A DNA stretch of 64,000 bases from Mycoemilia scoparia (GCA_027575805.1 JANBPU010000013.1:123569-187568), one strand, 5' to 3'. Shown: positions 46,318 to 57,347, counted from the stretch's first letter. Numbers and translations are program-made. Notes: a model not told the origin generated them from the sequence alone.

Positions 46318-47222
46318 TTCCTTTTCTATACTACCTTAGAGCATTTTTTTATCCTGTTATAAAAGTAGTAGTTGGTCTTTAACCATTACACAAAAATTCA
46401 ACCCAGCCCGTTATAAATATACACATACATATGTTTCTGGCTGATGCTTGTTTATTGATGTAATAATAACAATAACAATAACAGACATTCGCTGTTCTTT
46501 ATAATCTGGCCAGAATTTACAAGGCCGTAGACAAAAATGAATCCTCGGGAGTTGTATATTAAATAGCCTGTGGTTGGGGCAAAATCTCAAGATACATTTT
46601 ATTTAAAGCCCTGCGAATTTTGACTATTTGGTAGGTTCTCTACCAAAAGGTAACGGACATATACCTTCATACATTATCTACAAAATCAGTCTACAAGCTA
46701 TACATTTTAGCTGAACATTAGTGATCATTGGCTAGCATCCATGGGCTTATCTTAGTACCCATTTAGAGGAGACTGTCACTTGATCACTAGTTAAATTTCA
46801 CCATAACCACATAATGTCCAGAAAAAATATGTTTAAAGTTACTTGTTAAGATGGTTAGAGAGATATTAGTATCAACTGAGACAGATAAATTAAATCACAA
46901 TGTGATCATTAGCACTATGAATAGCATCAATTGCAGGGCATGATGACGCTAAAGACTTGGGTGATCAGCACAGAATATGAGAACAAGGCCACCTTCTTTC
47001 TTACATTATCCTATAATTTAGAAAAACAGCTGCTAAGCAATTACCATTTAACCCTCACTCGGCTTGGGTTTTTGTGACTGTCTTCTCGCTAGAGTTAAAA
47101 ACGCGGAGCCTCATACACAGGACTATTCATATGTGTATTTGTGAATTCGAAACCTTGCATCAACAAAGCACCATATAGCATCGGCTACAATTCCCAATAT
47201 AGTACAGGGATAAATAGACTAG
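46318..47222. other. intergenic, end of the eIF6 duplication plus element B4
   Basis: Homology to the first eIF6 block ends near 46590. Family B copy 4 follows at about 46634-46774. Just after it is a family-C-like end (GATCACTAGTTAAATTTCACC at about 46783-46803). The rest is the presumed promoter of the next gene. Confidence 0.6.
46634..46774. mobile_element. MITE-like element, family B, copy 4
   Basis: Left end GGTTCTCTACCAAAAGGTAAC and right end AGTACCCATTTAGAGGAGAC. The interior shares 'ataccttcatacat', 'tatacattttagctg' and 'ggctagcatccatgggctta' with B3 and B5. Confidence 0.78.
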
Positions 47223-49711
47223 ATGAAGCAGATATATCGGCAACTCATCTTATTTTTAGTTGGGGCAGCCTTTATTCTTAGCATCGCATGGATTCATGAG
47301 CCAGCTCACTCAATTGCCAAGCAGGTGTACAATTCTGACAAGGTTTATTCTAACCTTGATGCTCCAAAGACGGCTTACCCAAAAGCAGATAAAGGGGATG
47401 TTAGAAAAGAAAACTACTATTGGGTAGAGCCGGTTAAGCTCAATAAAGATGGAACGGCGGATTACAACTCGGGCCTTTACTACATACAACTAATCTCTGA
47501 ATACAAAACCTCCTTGAAATTTATGCCATATACTGGTAGGTAGATGAATATCATTAATACTTGAATACCGTATCAGTAGCTTAGGTCTTTATAAAGTTAT
47601 ACTTGATTGTGCTATACTTTAGGAATGATCATGGTATATAAGCGAAGTTTTGAATTCTTCAAAAACCCTCCAAAAGCCGGTATGTTGAAAAAGTTGTTGA
47701 CTAAAATAATTTGTTGTCCGACACTAAAGGCTTACATATTTATTTTTACTGCTTGAAATAGCCAAGAACCAGTGGGAGTTACTATTCATTGAAAGAATTC
47801 CCGGCCCTATAAAGTCTGCATCACTAGACAGAAGCATGGAGACCGATTACAATGGAGACTTGAAACAAAGAAAGTTGGCGATATCCTATAAGCACATTTG
47901 GTCTGAAAATACAGAAAACAGGGTTAGAGTATACAACATTGATTCCCTATGTGAACAGTCAGGCACAAAAATAGACAAAGGTATATATAAACATGAGTTG
48001 GTACATATTTAATGATCCAGGCTTAAAAACTCAATGATTTATGATACTAACAGTACTCACGTGATGATTTTTGAACCAAATAATCTAATGTCGATAGATA
48101 TTCCTGAGGCTGATTTGCCTAAGATGTCATATCAATCAAAATACGGCCATATTTGCCCTTTGATAAATGGCACGGTTTCCCAGGATGTCCTGGAGGACCA
48201 AAGGTTTGTTCACTGCGTCGGAAGAGAAAATGTAATGTTCAAGAGTGATGACTATATTATACCCGGAAGCATGATGGTAACGGAATTGTCAATAAATAAT
48301 GGAACACTAGTATATTCCCTAGCTGAGGACAGCTTCCGCTTCAGAATGGCCCCAATCCCGGATTCTCCCTACTGTAATAGAAAAGAAAGGGAAATTAAGC
48401 GACTTCATTCGATTGAGGGCCCATATTTGGGTGATTACAATGGAGATCGGGTTAAACAATCATCACTTGTGTTTTTGCCCGCCGAAACAACCAACAGCAT
48501 CGACATTTTGAATTCACAGGGTTGGTTTGATTCTGGAGTGTTTATATTTAAACTTCATTTGATTAAAAAGGATGTTAAAACGAGAAATAGTCAAAACTCT
48601 GCCAAAAACGATGAATCTGATAAGCCCGTGGTTGTTTCGGAGGACTGGAGACGAATTCAGCTTCTGGGTTACAGAGTCACCATGGGCGATCTGCGAGATC
48701 TAAGAAACTTGAACGAATACAAACTTATGCATCAGAAACCCATTGTTTTACAGACACCATTAACCACTGTAGTATACTTCCCTGCGACTGACATTGTTCT
48801 TACAGTTGATACAAAGTGGAAAAAGGACCTGAACGGAAATTATTATCAAGAACACGAGCCAAAGGCATATGAAGTCCCCTTTACGAGTGCTTTGGGTGAG
48901 TCGGCACTTTCTCACATTGATGTAGACGATACTGGCTCAGTGTTGGTAATGAGAACCACGGTAAGCTAAACACAACACCATCTTTGAGGATGAAGGAAAC
49001 AATTGTGCATCTTTTTTATATAACTAACGCGTAAATCCATTGTTTAACTCCCAGGACGATGACCTCGCAATCCTCCGCAGATCGCTTTCCCCAGACCAAA
49101 ATGTGTTTGACTACCGATCCTTTGTAACTACACCTGAAAATTTTAAAGACATAAAACCGATAATAAGAAACTCTGAGGCAGTAAAGGAAGGCAAGCCTCT
49201 AAAACCACCAAAGAATATGCTCACCAATTGGAAGGAATGGCAAATGTGGTTTGAAAATGTAGACATCCAGCAATCTTCTCCCTGGACAGATGGCATGATT
49301 GTTAATGAATTTGGACCCATGGTCAATATTATACGTGTTCAAGATCAAGCCAACAAAGGAGGTCTTTCAAGTAATAAGCAACATATTTCGAGTACTAGAT
49401 TCGTGAGGATCAGAAACAAAGATTTGACTGGTGCTACAAACAAAAAGATAAATGTCGGTGCGAACAACCCAATAATGAATATGCTTTATTCTGGAGAAGA
49501 TAGAAATAGTGAGAATGGATCTGACGAATCCACACTGTTCCTTATCAGTGTAAACAAGGACAGCAAAACCAAGGTATGGATACTGAACAACGAAAGTATC
49601 AACAATAAACATGCAGTTTGGCAGTTCTTTGTAAACCGGTGGGGATATGCCCTTCAAATGATTTTCATTATATTCGCATGCATTTACAACGAACAGAGAT
49701 GGCCATCATAG
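47223..49711 (+). CDS. unknown membrane/luminal protein, five exons, one frame conflict
   Basis: Not recognised. Exons on GT-AG reading: 47223-47535, 47623-47679, 47762-47980, about 48021-48960 and 49055-49711, roughly 720 aa in all. The N-terminus has one hydrophobic segment (LILFLVGAAFILSIAWI), either a signal peptide or an anchor. The C-terminus has another (YALQMIFIIFACIY) followed by about 8 residues, so the bulk is probably luminal or extracellular. The body has spaced YDTNSTHVMIFE- and VVYFPATDIVLTVDT-type strands, several N-x-S/T sites and Cys pairs. This suggests a beta-rich, possibly propeller-like, glycosylated domain, but that is inference. Exons 1-2, 2-3 and 4-5 join in phase. 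The 3-4 join (a 40-nt intron at 47981-48020) does not, which suggests a frameshift, a sequence error or an unusual splice site. Confidence 0.65.
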
Positions 49712-49849
49712 CAGCTGGTTATATAATAATAGTCTATACGTAGTTTTTGTTATAATTATTTATTTTATTTCCACTATTAAAATAAGGAACTGAAATTGTA
49801 CACAGAGTTGGTGCGTTTTAAGGGGACAACAAAAAGTAGATAAACAATA

Positions 49850-49964
49850 TGGGTGATATTTTTTAAAGAGCGACTTTTGGTGACCAATGATTATAGTAGA
49901 AATCACAGCCAAATGGATACTCAGTTTTACTAGTAAATATTCATCCTTCAAAAATTATTACCCA
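49850..49964. mobile_element. MITE-like element, family A, copy 5
   Basis: Left end TGGGTGATATTTTTTAAAG (somewhat diverged) and right end CATCCTTCAAAAATTATTACCC. The interior contains 'aatcacagccaaatggat' and 'gttttactagtaaa' as in A1 and A2, same orientation. Confidence 0.82.
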
Positions 49965-50219
49965 TGTTTCCACATTATGTATTGATATACTTGTTTTTCT
50001 ATTTATAAAAACATAGTCGTTTAATATTAGAATACAAAACAAACTTTCACTGTACTCGGGATAATTGCCGATTAACCGAAATGAGTCTTAATGGATTTGG
50101 AATCCGCCAAATTGCGGCAATTTTGAATTATTTATTTTTTTTATCACAAACGGGTTTAAATCATGTCACGAACTTTGCCAGATGCAAATCATTGTTGGCA
50201 TTTAACCCATATGGCAAGT

Positions 50220-50360
50220 GGTTCTCCACCAGAAGGGAACAGGCAGATACCCTCGCACATTCCCTGCAAATCAGCCCATAGCCCATACAATTTAGATGGA
50301 GTCTCAGTTGTTATTGGCTAGTACCCAAGGGCTTATCCTAGTATCCTTTTAGAGGAGACC
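50220..50360. mobile_element. MITE-like element, family B, copy 5
   Basis: Left end GTTCTCCACCAGAAGGGAAC and right end AGTATCCTTTTAGAGGAGAC. Interior words include 'gcagataccctcgcacattcc', 'cagcccata' and 'ttattggctagtacccaagg'. It is positioned in what should be the promoter of the J-like gene. Confidence 0.82.
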
Positions 50361-50459
50361 CTGGCATATATTAAAACCTCTAGCTATATACAGTTGCTTC
50401 TTGACAAATTCTCTCTCCCTCTTCCTCCCATTTCTTTCTTTCCTTCAATATGCTTTAAA

Positions 50460-51728
50460 ATGTCAATTCTCATAAGGCTTAATGATCTTCTTAGAATAGG
50501 ATTGATTCTCTGTCCTACCTATCCTTTCGCAATTACTCAGCATCTCTTCTATTCCATTTACTATCGTGGCAGAAGCGCTGATCAGACACCAGAACCAGGA
50601 TCCACAGACTACAGAAAGCACAAGAATCGGATTTTTGTGATATTGGCCATAGCCTATTTTATAGTCAACTTGAGATTGGAAATTATGTTTCAGCCACGAA
50701 ATTATTATGATATCATGAAAGTTGATCCACCCCTAACATTCAAACTAAACTACTACCGCCACACAAACACTTCAGCTGCAGTCCAGTGGTACGATTTGTC
50801 ACTCATGCAAAAGGCTGAATCCGAGTTCCTCACCAAACTCGATGAATCATACGAAGCGCTAATTTTTTCCGATCTTAATAGTAACAAAGGCGATTCTTAT
50901 TTCAGAACAATCGACAATGCCTATTCAACTTTGAAAAATCCAGTTAAAAGATTTGCCTATGATCGAATGGGAGAAGAATACAAAAAATGTGATAAATGTC
51001 ACACCATAGATGATTATATAATGAGTTGTGTATTCGATAAAGCTGAAATGTTCGCAGCAGCCACTCTGCTCTGGGCCTTATATTTCCATATCTTAAGATT
51101 CCCTAAGGGTTGCATGTTCTTAAAAAATCGTGTTGTATTCTTAACCCTGGTTGTAAGGTTAGCACTTGAACTTCGATTTGCTCTAAGTATTGATATCCAA
51201 ATTCCACAAGTAGCCGTTATTGGGTCTTGGCTAGGATTTAAATCGTTCTTTGAAATATCCAATATCTTTGCCGAAGTTGGATCCTTGCTGTACGATGTCA
51301 TTGTTTTCTTTAAGTTTAATTATGAATTCTCCAAACTACAAGCAAATGTAGGTCATCCTACAAATTGCTTTAGCCATGCCGACGGCGAGGACAAGGACAA
51401 GTATGATAGACAAATAAAGAGACTCGGTTATTTGGATGAATTCAAAGATTTGAAGAAGAATAAAATAGCAAAGGAACTATTTCCAGCCATTGATGAATTG
51501 GATGCTAATATTGATCAGATATACGCCCAAGAGTTGTTTGCCCCATTATCGTCAGCGTCGCCTGATAATAATCCGTCATACAAAGATTTCTTGATGACTA
51601 CTGTTTTTGATGAACTTTTAAAGAATGACGATAATTACAATAGTTCTGAGGATTTGGAATCTGAAAATGAAAATCTAAAGCTGAAAGCTGAGGTGATTCG
51701 AAACGCTATATTGAAACAACATCAATAA
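50460..51728 (+). CDS. J-like multispan membrane protein lacking HPD
   Basis: Single exon, 422 aa from the first ATG. Residues of about 79-172 resemble a J domain: it starts PRNYYDIMKVD and ends FRTIDNAYSTLKNP, then KRFAYDRMGEE, a classic helix III-IV ending. The HPD tripeptide needed to stimulate Hsp70 is not there; the aligned place reads FSD (136-138). An insert of extra residues separates the start of the domain from the rest. Membrane segments are predicted at about 58-74, 195-213 and 224-240, and perhaps one near 260-290. The C-terminal third is charged with a coiled-coil-like end. J-related ER or mitochondrial membrane proteins exist in fungi, some with lost HPD, but the exact orthologue is not recognised. 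Confidence 0.75.
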   Translation: MSILIRLNDLLRIGLILCPTYPFAITQHLFYSIYYRGRSADQTPEPGSTDYRKHKNRIFVILAIAYFIVNLRLEIMFQPRNYYDIMKVDPPLTFKLNYYRHTNTSAAVQWYDLSLMQKAESEFLTKLDESYEALIFSDLNSNKGDSYFRTIDNAYSTLKNPVKRFAYDRMGEEYKKCDKCHTIDDYIMSCVFDKAEMFAAATLLWALYFHILRFPKGCMFLKNRVVFLTLVVRLALELRFALSIDIQIPQVAVIGSWLGFKSFFEISNIFAEVGSLLYDVIVFFKFNYEFSKLQANVGHPTNCFSHADGEDKDKYDRQIKRLGYLDEFKDLKKNKIAKELFPAIDELDANIDQIYAQELFAPLSSASPDNNPSYKDFLMTTVFDELLKNDDNYNSSEDLESENENLKLKAEVIRNAILKQHQ

Positions 51729-52473
51729 ACCTGACGATATTCCAACTAGACTACTAATTACTCAACAAAAGTTTACAATAGACTGAATGTAGTAAACAAC
51801 ACTACCTATCTGTGTATTAGTTATTATTTTAAGCAAATTAAAATATAATCGCATGTGTACAGAATTAAATCAGAGCATTTATTTAAATGATTTATTATTA
51901 AAATACTAAAGAAAAAGAAATGGTGTTTGCTTTGGTTGGTATCGACTTGATCACATAGCGAAGTGGACTCTTATTAATTATTACTGTTGAATCAAAATGT
52001 GGATCATAATTTTTGAAGGGTGACCATCTCTACTAACAAATGGTAATCACCCATTTTTAATAGTAAACACTAATAAAACCGTTCAAAAATAATCACCGAT
52101 ATTTTTTAAAAATCTGAAATAAATGGATAGATATAAATTCGAATTTAAAGAACTAAACATGATTTTAGCAATATTTTACTGTGAGTAAACGACATTGTAA
52201 AATGGTATATAATTGTTTAATTATTGTAGATGTAACTGAGAAAATAAACGAAGAATAAAACAAATAATGCACAGGAAAAATAAGAATAGGAGGCAAGTAA
52301 ATAAGGAAGACCAATTCTAACTAAAGTGGGTCGGTTGATTTAATATCATACACGAAGGATGCATGAACGGGAACTAGTAGAGGGGAAATTAAAGAAGGAA
52401 GATATAGAAATTTTAAATTGCATATGCAAAAATATAATAGTGAATGAAGGAGAATATATATAAAAGATTGGGA
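51729..52473. other. intergenic between convergent genes, with element A6
   Basis: Family A copy 6 lies at 52000-52098. The rest is AT-rich 3' flank of both genes with nothing else recognised. Confidence 0.55.
52000..52098. mobile_element. MITE-like element, family A, copy 6 (diverged interior)
   Basis: Left end GGATCATAATTTTTGAAGGG matches A2 exactly over the terminal repeat. The right end CGTTCAAAAATAATCACC is diverged by a few bases. The interior is poorly conserved apart from 'taatagtaaac'. Confidence 0.75.
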
Positions 52474-54372
52474 TCAGAGTTCAATATCTTCTTGGGAAGG
52501 ATCCAAGTCCCCGTGAGTGGGTTGAAGGACAGAGTCAGGGCCATAGCGCTGGAAGTACTGGTGTACGAACTCGGATGCACGCATGAAGGAGCGGTTGGTG
52601 TATTTTTCAAATACAGCCCGGTGACCATTGGGGTTCATAAGAAGCTCAACAAGAATCTTGGCCTCAGGCATAAGCTCAGACTCAAAGTAACCAGAGTAGA
52701 AGGCATGGGCACGAGTCCATGGACCACGACTAAGGAAGCGGTGAGACAAGTAATGAGCAACAGCAGCTGTCTTTGAGCATGGTATGGAAATAAAGCGCTC
52801 ATCACAAAGAGTGACCTCCATTATGTACTTCGCAAGAGTACGTGTTTGAGAGTCGTAATTATCGGCCTTTGAAATTCTGCGAAGGAATGACATTGGACCC
52901 GGCCATCCAAGATCAAAGTTAAGCTCACGAAGTAGGAAGCGTTCAGCACGCATGATCTCCTGCTGGTCATATGCTTTGTCAACCATGAAGATGATGTCAT
53001 TTATGGATGGGACCATGGTCTCTTCATACTTTGAGGCAATGAGGAACGCAACGGCACCAACAAGCTGGAGTTTCTGTACAAGAACAATTTTGTTAGAAAG
53101 GAAGCGGTCAACGATATTGACGGTAAGGTAGAGGGTTTCAGGTAAAAGGTGGAAGCGGTTGTGGATCTGGACAAGCCATTCAACGAGTATATTTCTCATT
53201 GACCATTCAAGTTCTGGCTGGCGTTCCATGTAATCACCATCGGGCTTAAACTTTTCTTCCATCTCACGGAGATATCCAAAAATATCATCAGTAAGGTCGG
53301 TAACCATGCAGGGGTCATTGACATCAACATTTGACTCAAATGCTTCAATCTCTTCATAGGTTATAGGCGTTTCACCCATGAGGCCCGTGTGAGCAAGAGC
53401 ATAGTCACGAATGTCTTCAGGAACGCCCTTGAAACGAAGTGCGGAGGGCTCATCAAAATGAATAGTAGACTCAGATCTGCCATGCTTAAGAGATCTTGTT
53501 TGTCCAAGAGCGGACTCATTGACCTTGGATTCTTCTTCAGAAGAACTAGAAATAACGGTCTGAGCATCTTCATCATCAAGTTCGTCAAAGAAAGAGTCAT
53601 TTTCTGCATCTTCGGAATCGATACCAATATCATTTTCAACATCCATAGCAGCATAACAAGTATCGCTGGATGGGTGGTGGCCAGTGGCTATATCATCAAT
53701 TTCTTGGGGCTCAGCTCTGCGTGAGGCCACGGTGGAGGATGCTTTCGAATCCCTCTTTGTCTGAGCCTGGGGAGCAGGAGTAGGACCAGTTGAAGCAGAG
53801 CGATTACGACGGTTTGTAAATGTGGTAGAGGGACGAGCGATGCGACGTGAGCCAAGCATAACAGAGTTGGGGCGGGACTTAGAAATGGTAGAACCTTGAG
53901 TAGCAGAGGCACCTTGAGTTTGGGGGCGAAGACGGGCGGTCATTGTGTTGGAAGGGTTAGCACCAGCAACAGATGGTTTGCTGTTGAAACGAGAAGCAAG
54001 GGCATCAGAGGATTCGCTTTTGGCGAGAGGGACGCGCATGGGTTTGGCAATCTTTGAGGATGCCTTGTTAAGCTTTGCTACCTGGTCGCGGACTTTCATG
54101 TTACTGACATCGCCAAGGGCTTTACGGTTACGAGCAACAACGGTTTTTGTAGCAAGGGGTTTTGCGACCGCGGAGAGACCGGTAGAATTTTTTGCGCTTA
54201 GAGCTGTGCCTGAGCGAGTCCGACCCATTGGCTTAAGACCATCGACATCTTTGATGGCCATACGAGTCTTCTGGTTTGCTGTGACATGGTTTTCGTCATT
54301 ATGGATTCCACCGTTTACCTTGCGAACGGGGATGCGAGAACGGGTGGATAGACTAGTGTTGCTTTGGAACAT
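52474..54372 (-). CDS. B-type (mitotic) cyclin
   Basis: Single exon, 632 aa. Activates the Cdc2/Cdk1 kinase for mitosis. Residues 1-350 are a long Ser/Lys/acidic, probably disordered N-terminus. It carries a destruction box RKALGDVSN (residues 83-91), the signal for APC/C-driven degradation at mitotic exit. The cyclin N-box (about 370-500) has the hallmark MRNILVEWLVQIHNRFHLLP, ETLYLTVNIVDRFLS and IASKYEE; the C-box (about 505-620) follows (LRRISKADNYD, AVAHYLSHRF). The order matches fungal Clb/Cdc13/NimE cyclins. The long 5' flank and the lack of introns are compatible with strongly regulated transcription, but no specific site was identified. Confidence 0.96.
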   Translation of the reverse strand: MFQSNTSLSTRSRIPVRKVNGGIHNDENHVTANQKTRMAIKDVDGLKPMGRTRSGTALSAKNSTGLSAVAKPLATKTVVARNRKALGDVSNMKVRDQVAKLNKASSKIAKPMRVPLAKSESSDALASRFNSKPSVAGANPSNTMTARLRPQTQGASATQGSTISKSRPNSVMLGSRRIARPSTTFTNRRNRSASTGPTPAPQAQTKRDSKASSTVASRRAEPQEIDDIATGHHPSSDTCYAAMDVENDIGIDSEDAENDSFFDELDDEDAQTVISSSSEEESKVNESALGQTRSLKHGRSESTIHFDEPSALRFKGVPEDIRDYALAHTGLMGETPITYEEIEAFESNVDVNDPCMVTDLTDDIFGYLREMEEKFKPDGDYMERQPELEWSMRNILVEWLVQIHNRFHLLPETLYLTVNIVDRFLSNKIVLVQKLQLVGAVAFLIASKYEETMVPSINDIIFMVDKAYDQQEIMRAERFLLRELNFDLGWPGPMSFLRRISKADNYDSQTRTLAKYIMEVTLCDERFISIPCSKTAAVAHYLSHRFLSRGPWTRAHAFYSGYFESELMPEAKILVELLMNPNGHRAVFEKYTNRSFMRASEFVHQYFQRYGPDSVLQPTHGDLDPSQEDIEL

Positions 54373-55709
54373 TTTTCCCTGATATTATTTTTGATATGTC
54401 TGATAAATCCTGACCTCAAGATATGGTGTCAGGGACTGTATGAGGTAAGTTAGAGATTCTTGCTAGTGGCGCTTATATGTTAAAACTTGAAGGAGCGTGA
54501 AAGCGACAAGGGAAGTTGGGCTTTGTGTGAGAATATAACTAATGATGAGTGGTGGGCTGTCGAACTATAAGCACCAGCTAATATTTTTACCTATTAAAAA
54601 GAAAGTATGTTAGAGAAAAACTTGCGAAAGGAAATACAAATCATCCAAACACGCTAGGGAGGCCATGCAACTAAATAGTCGAGCCATTAGGAGTATATAG
54701 AAACCACATTTTTAACAACAAGCAAAATACACACCTTGCTTTGTTTTTCACCACACACGTAGCAAGCTGTTTTGTTACAGCTCGGTTTGTTTTCTAGATA
54801 CAATATGGACCAATAAGACCATCAAAGGCTTTCGAGTTGGCTCTACCCACCCTGGCTAGACACCCGATCTGCTTTAGATTTTGTTTTGCTTTGATTCACT
54901 GGCTCTCCACTCTAGATAACTATACCAAACCAAAGCCCTCTCAATTGGCTGTGTTTGTTTATTATTCGACTCATTGAAACGATAACTAATGCATGCTGCA
55001 TTACTTTACGTTTGCTACTGGGACTCCATACAGACACAGGCTCGCTTAGCCATGCTCTCTATGCACTTATTTATTCAGTTACTATTCAGTGTCTTAGACT
55101 GTGCATTGACGCACTTTGGAGCGCGTTTCTATGGCTCTGTTTAGCTCTTTGATTCAGTAAATTTCTCCATGGTGTTATTTTGAAATTTAGCCCTGACCCT
55201 GGATGCCCCACTATTTATTTTCAATCACCAAAAGCACGCCAATTCCCGTTGAGCCAGCCAGCCGTTTGTCCCAACACATCGACACTGGATCGTGCTATCA
55301 ATCCTCGTTGTGGCTGTTCATAATGCGCGCCTGATACCCGCCAAGTTGTCTCCGTAATAGTTTTCGTAAACAACCTCTGTCCTATGGCCATTCTTAAACC
55401 TTTCGCCTGTGCTTCCCGTTGACTCGACCATACACATCACCAGTTTCTTGTCGCCAAACCACCACTGTAAATTTCTGTCCACAATTAAGCTTTTTCCAGC
55501 TCATGTTTATTCCTTTTTATCAAAAACAAATCTCTTTATTGCTTCCCAGACACATGTTTGGCTTTTAAAGATTTGCTTTATAAACCCGGGTTTTGCTAAA
55601 CTCTTTGCCTTCTTGTCTTTTCCTATCAATATCCACGGCCCTTAGAAACTGTTCTCCCATCACCTTTCTTCCCGACAATTTCTAAGGCTTTCATAATAAT
55701 TACACTTGC

Positions 55710-55925
55710 CCAACATAGATGAGAAGCCACCAAAATGTTGCTTTGTACCTTTTTTTGGAAATGCACACACAAGGGATCAGTACCAAATGCAAAGTCATTG
55801 CACCAAGGATGGAGAGTCAAAGATAGCAGTAACAAAGTCGAGCCGGATTTGCGTGCCTGCGCAGGAGGCCACTTTGTTAGGAAATGTACAGAGCGTGTTT
55901 TGTCTGTGGGACACTGTTAAACCGT
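55710..55925 (+). pseudogene. possible decayed CCHC zinc-knuckle coding remnant
   Basis: Two nearby stretches read like knuckles of the type Cys-x2-Cys-x3-His-x4-Cys, but in different frames. One has GNAHTRDQY with the second and last Cys lost; the other has CAGGHFVRKC with its first Cys in another frame. A third stretch in yet another frame reads ACFVCGTL. Such triplets occur in non-LTR retrotransposon ORF1 proteins and in cellular RNA-binding proteins. As it stands the region cannot code for one continuous protein. It could also be chance or an unrecognised spliced gene. Confidence 0.3.
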
Positions 55926-56454
55926 ACTAAAATTAAATCCATACAAAGTCTAGTTGATATTTTGTAGTAAAAGCAAGTAATCAAGCATTTCAGAGCTTAC
56001 TTACTGCCATTATTGAACATTGACACCGCTGTAACTTTCGACCATGTCACAATATATTCCCCATATTATATCTTAGCCTTATAACTGCCCCATACCCACA
56101 CTCTATTTAAAAGTAAAGCTTATATTGTGGGGCTTGTTTCTATCACATTTCTTTTTGGTAGGCTGCTTTATATGTACCAAAGGTGGCACCATGCTGTACA
56201 AGTTACTATCAATTCTATTTTTTATTATGCTTGACAATTTAAGCATTTTTGTTACTACAACGGGAAGTTCAAAATATCGTCTTCCTTATACGACATCTGT
56301 GTGCCACACTGTTTTTCTGTGCCATTGAACAGGTGTACATTGGCGCCAAATTCCATTGTATAGCATATTATTGACTTCAGCAATATTTTCAATATGGCAT
56401 CTATTTCGGTTTTTACTTGTAGCGATGCTGCTATATATCTCCAAAGCTCACTTG

Positions 56455-56485
56455 TATTATTGTTATTATTATTATTATTATTATT
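56455..56485. repeat. (TTA)n microsatellite
   Basis: About ten TTA units with one variant near the start, in non-coding sequence. Confidence 0.9.
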
Positions 56486-57054
56486 CGTGTATACTAAAAT
56501 CAAATATCATGAATGTACCTGCACGATAAATGCAATTTCAGGCTTTTTGTTCTCCTCTTCTAGCCCCATTTCGATGCAAGCATACTTTTCAATAAATCAG
56601 ACTAACCCATCAGAGTCTTTACTGCAATTGCCCAACCTCATCAAAAGTTCAATAAAAAATATCTATCTATACTTTACACATGTTTACACTGAGATATCAT
56701 TTTTATAGTGGTTAAAGTGAATTCATTACACAATATTCTTGGAATTTCTTAAGGGGAACCCTATGGTTTATCCATACTTCTTTCCCTAAGGAAAGCGCCT
56801 AATCATATTATTTTGTATATACTGAGCAACAGTGTTGTGTGTTATAGCTACAGCTGTACTACTTTTTTCGAGCATGCTGTTTTCCAAACAAGATGCTAAA
56901 ACAGCAATTAGCATCTCGAGCAACTATATATACAGCTTTATCTGGCAGATATCCAATGACTTGTTCGAATAGCGTTATGTGTGTGCTTTTGTATTATACA
57001 ATAACAACTAAAGAGTGTTATGAATTAATAATATCAAGTATGACGATTTTATCT

Positions 57055-57347
57055 TTAGTTTTTTTCTTGAATGGATGCCTCCTTAACTCCAATAAACCTG
57101 TTTATATATAAACCAACATTTTAGTAACACAATGCCTTTGGAATAGTTATCTACTTTCACATTCGTATATCCCTTTTGCTTACATTGACGCCTGTGCAAT
57201 GCTTAGCTCTTGTACTTTTTTTGTTTGGGTGGTCAATTGGCTGACGTTGCTCTCGAGTTGTCTCAAGTTCTTGTGAAGGGACTTTAGCTGCGAGCTCAAG
57301 TCTGTGTATAGGTATTCTCTGCGAAGTTCTGTGGAGCGGTCCATCAT
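57055..57347 (-). CDS. HSK3: DASH complex subunit Hsk3
   Basis: Tiny two-exon gene: exons 57347-57184 and 57097-57055, GT-AG intron of 86 nt; product 68 aa, close to the size of yeast Hsk3. DASH/Dam1 forms rings on spindle microtubules and couples kinetochores to them; Hsk3 is one of its smallest coiled-coil subunits. The protein has heptad-like YLYTDLSSQLKSLHKNLRQL, then a region ending LSIAQASMFIGVKEAS. The last part fits the family's conserved (H/Q)ASxFMxxxK pattern and is split by the intron, which supports the splice. Two adjacent ATGs open exon 1 (57347 or 57344). It is too short and too spliced to show up as a long open frame. Confidence 0.82.

Larger units (their letters stand above)
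49712..50459. other. intergenic with elements A5 and B5
   Basis: Family A copy 5 (49850-49964) and family B copy 5 (50220-50360) occupy about a third of this space. B5 ends 100 bp before the ATG of the next gene. The remainder is AT-rich with no gene seen. Confidence 0.6.
54373..57054. other. 2.7-kb region without a clear gene, with possible zinc-knuckle remnant
   Basis: The first 1.3 kb is probably B-cyclin promoter: pyrimidine-rich stretches and no repeats. A possible frameshifted zinc-knuckle remnant lies at about 55710-55925 (listed separately). A TTA microsatellite is at about 56455-56485. The rest has only short frames without motifs. Confidence 0.5.
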
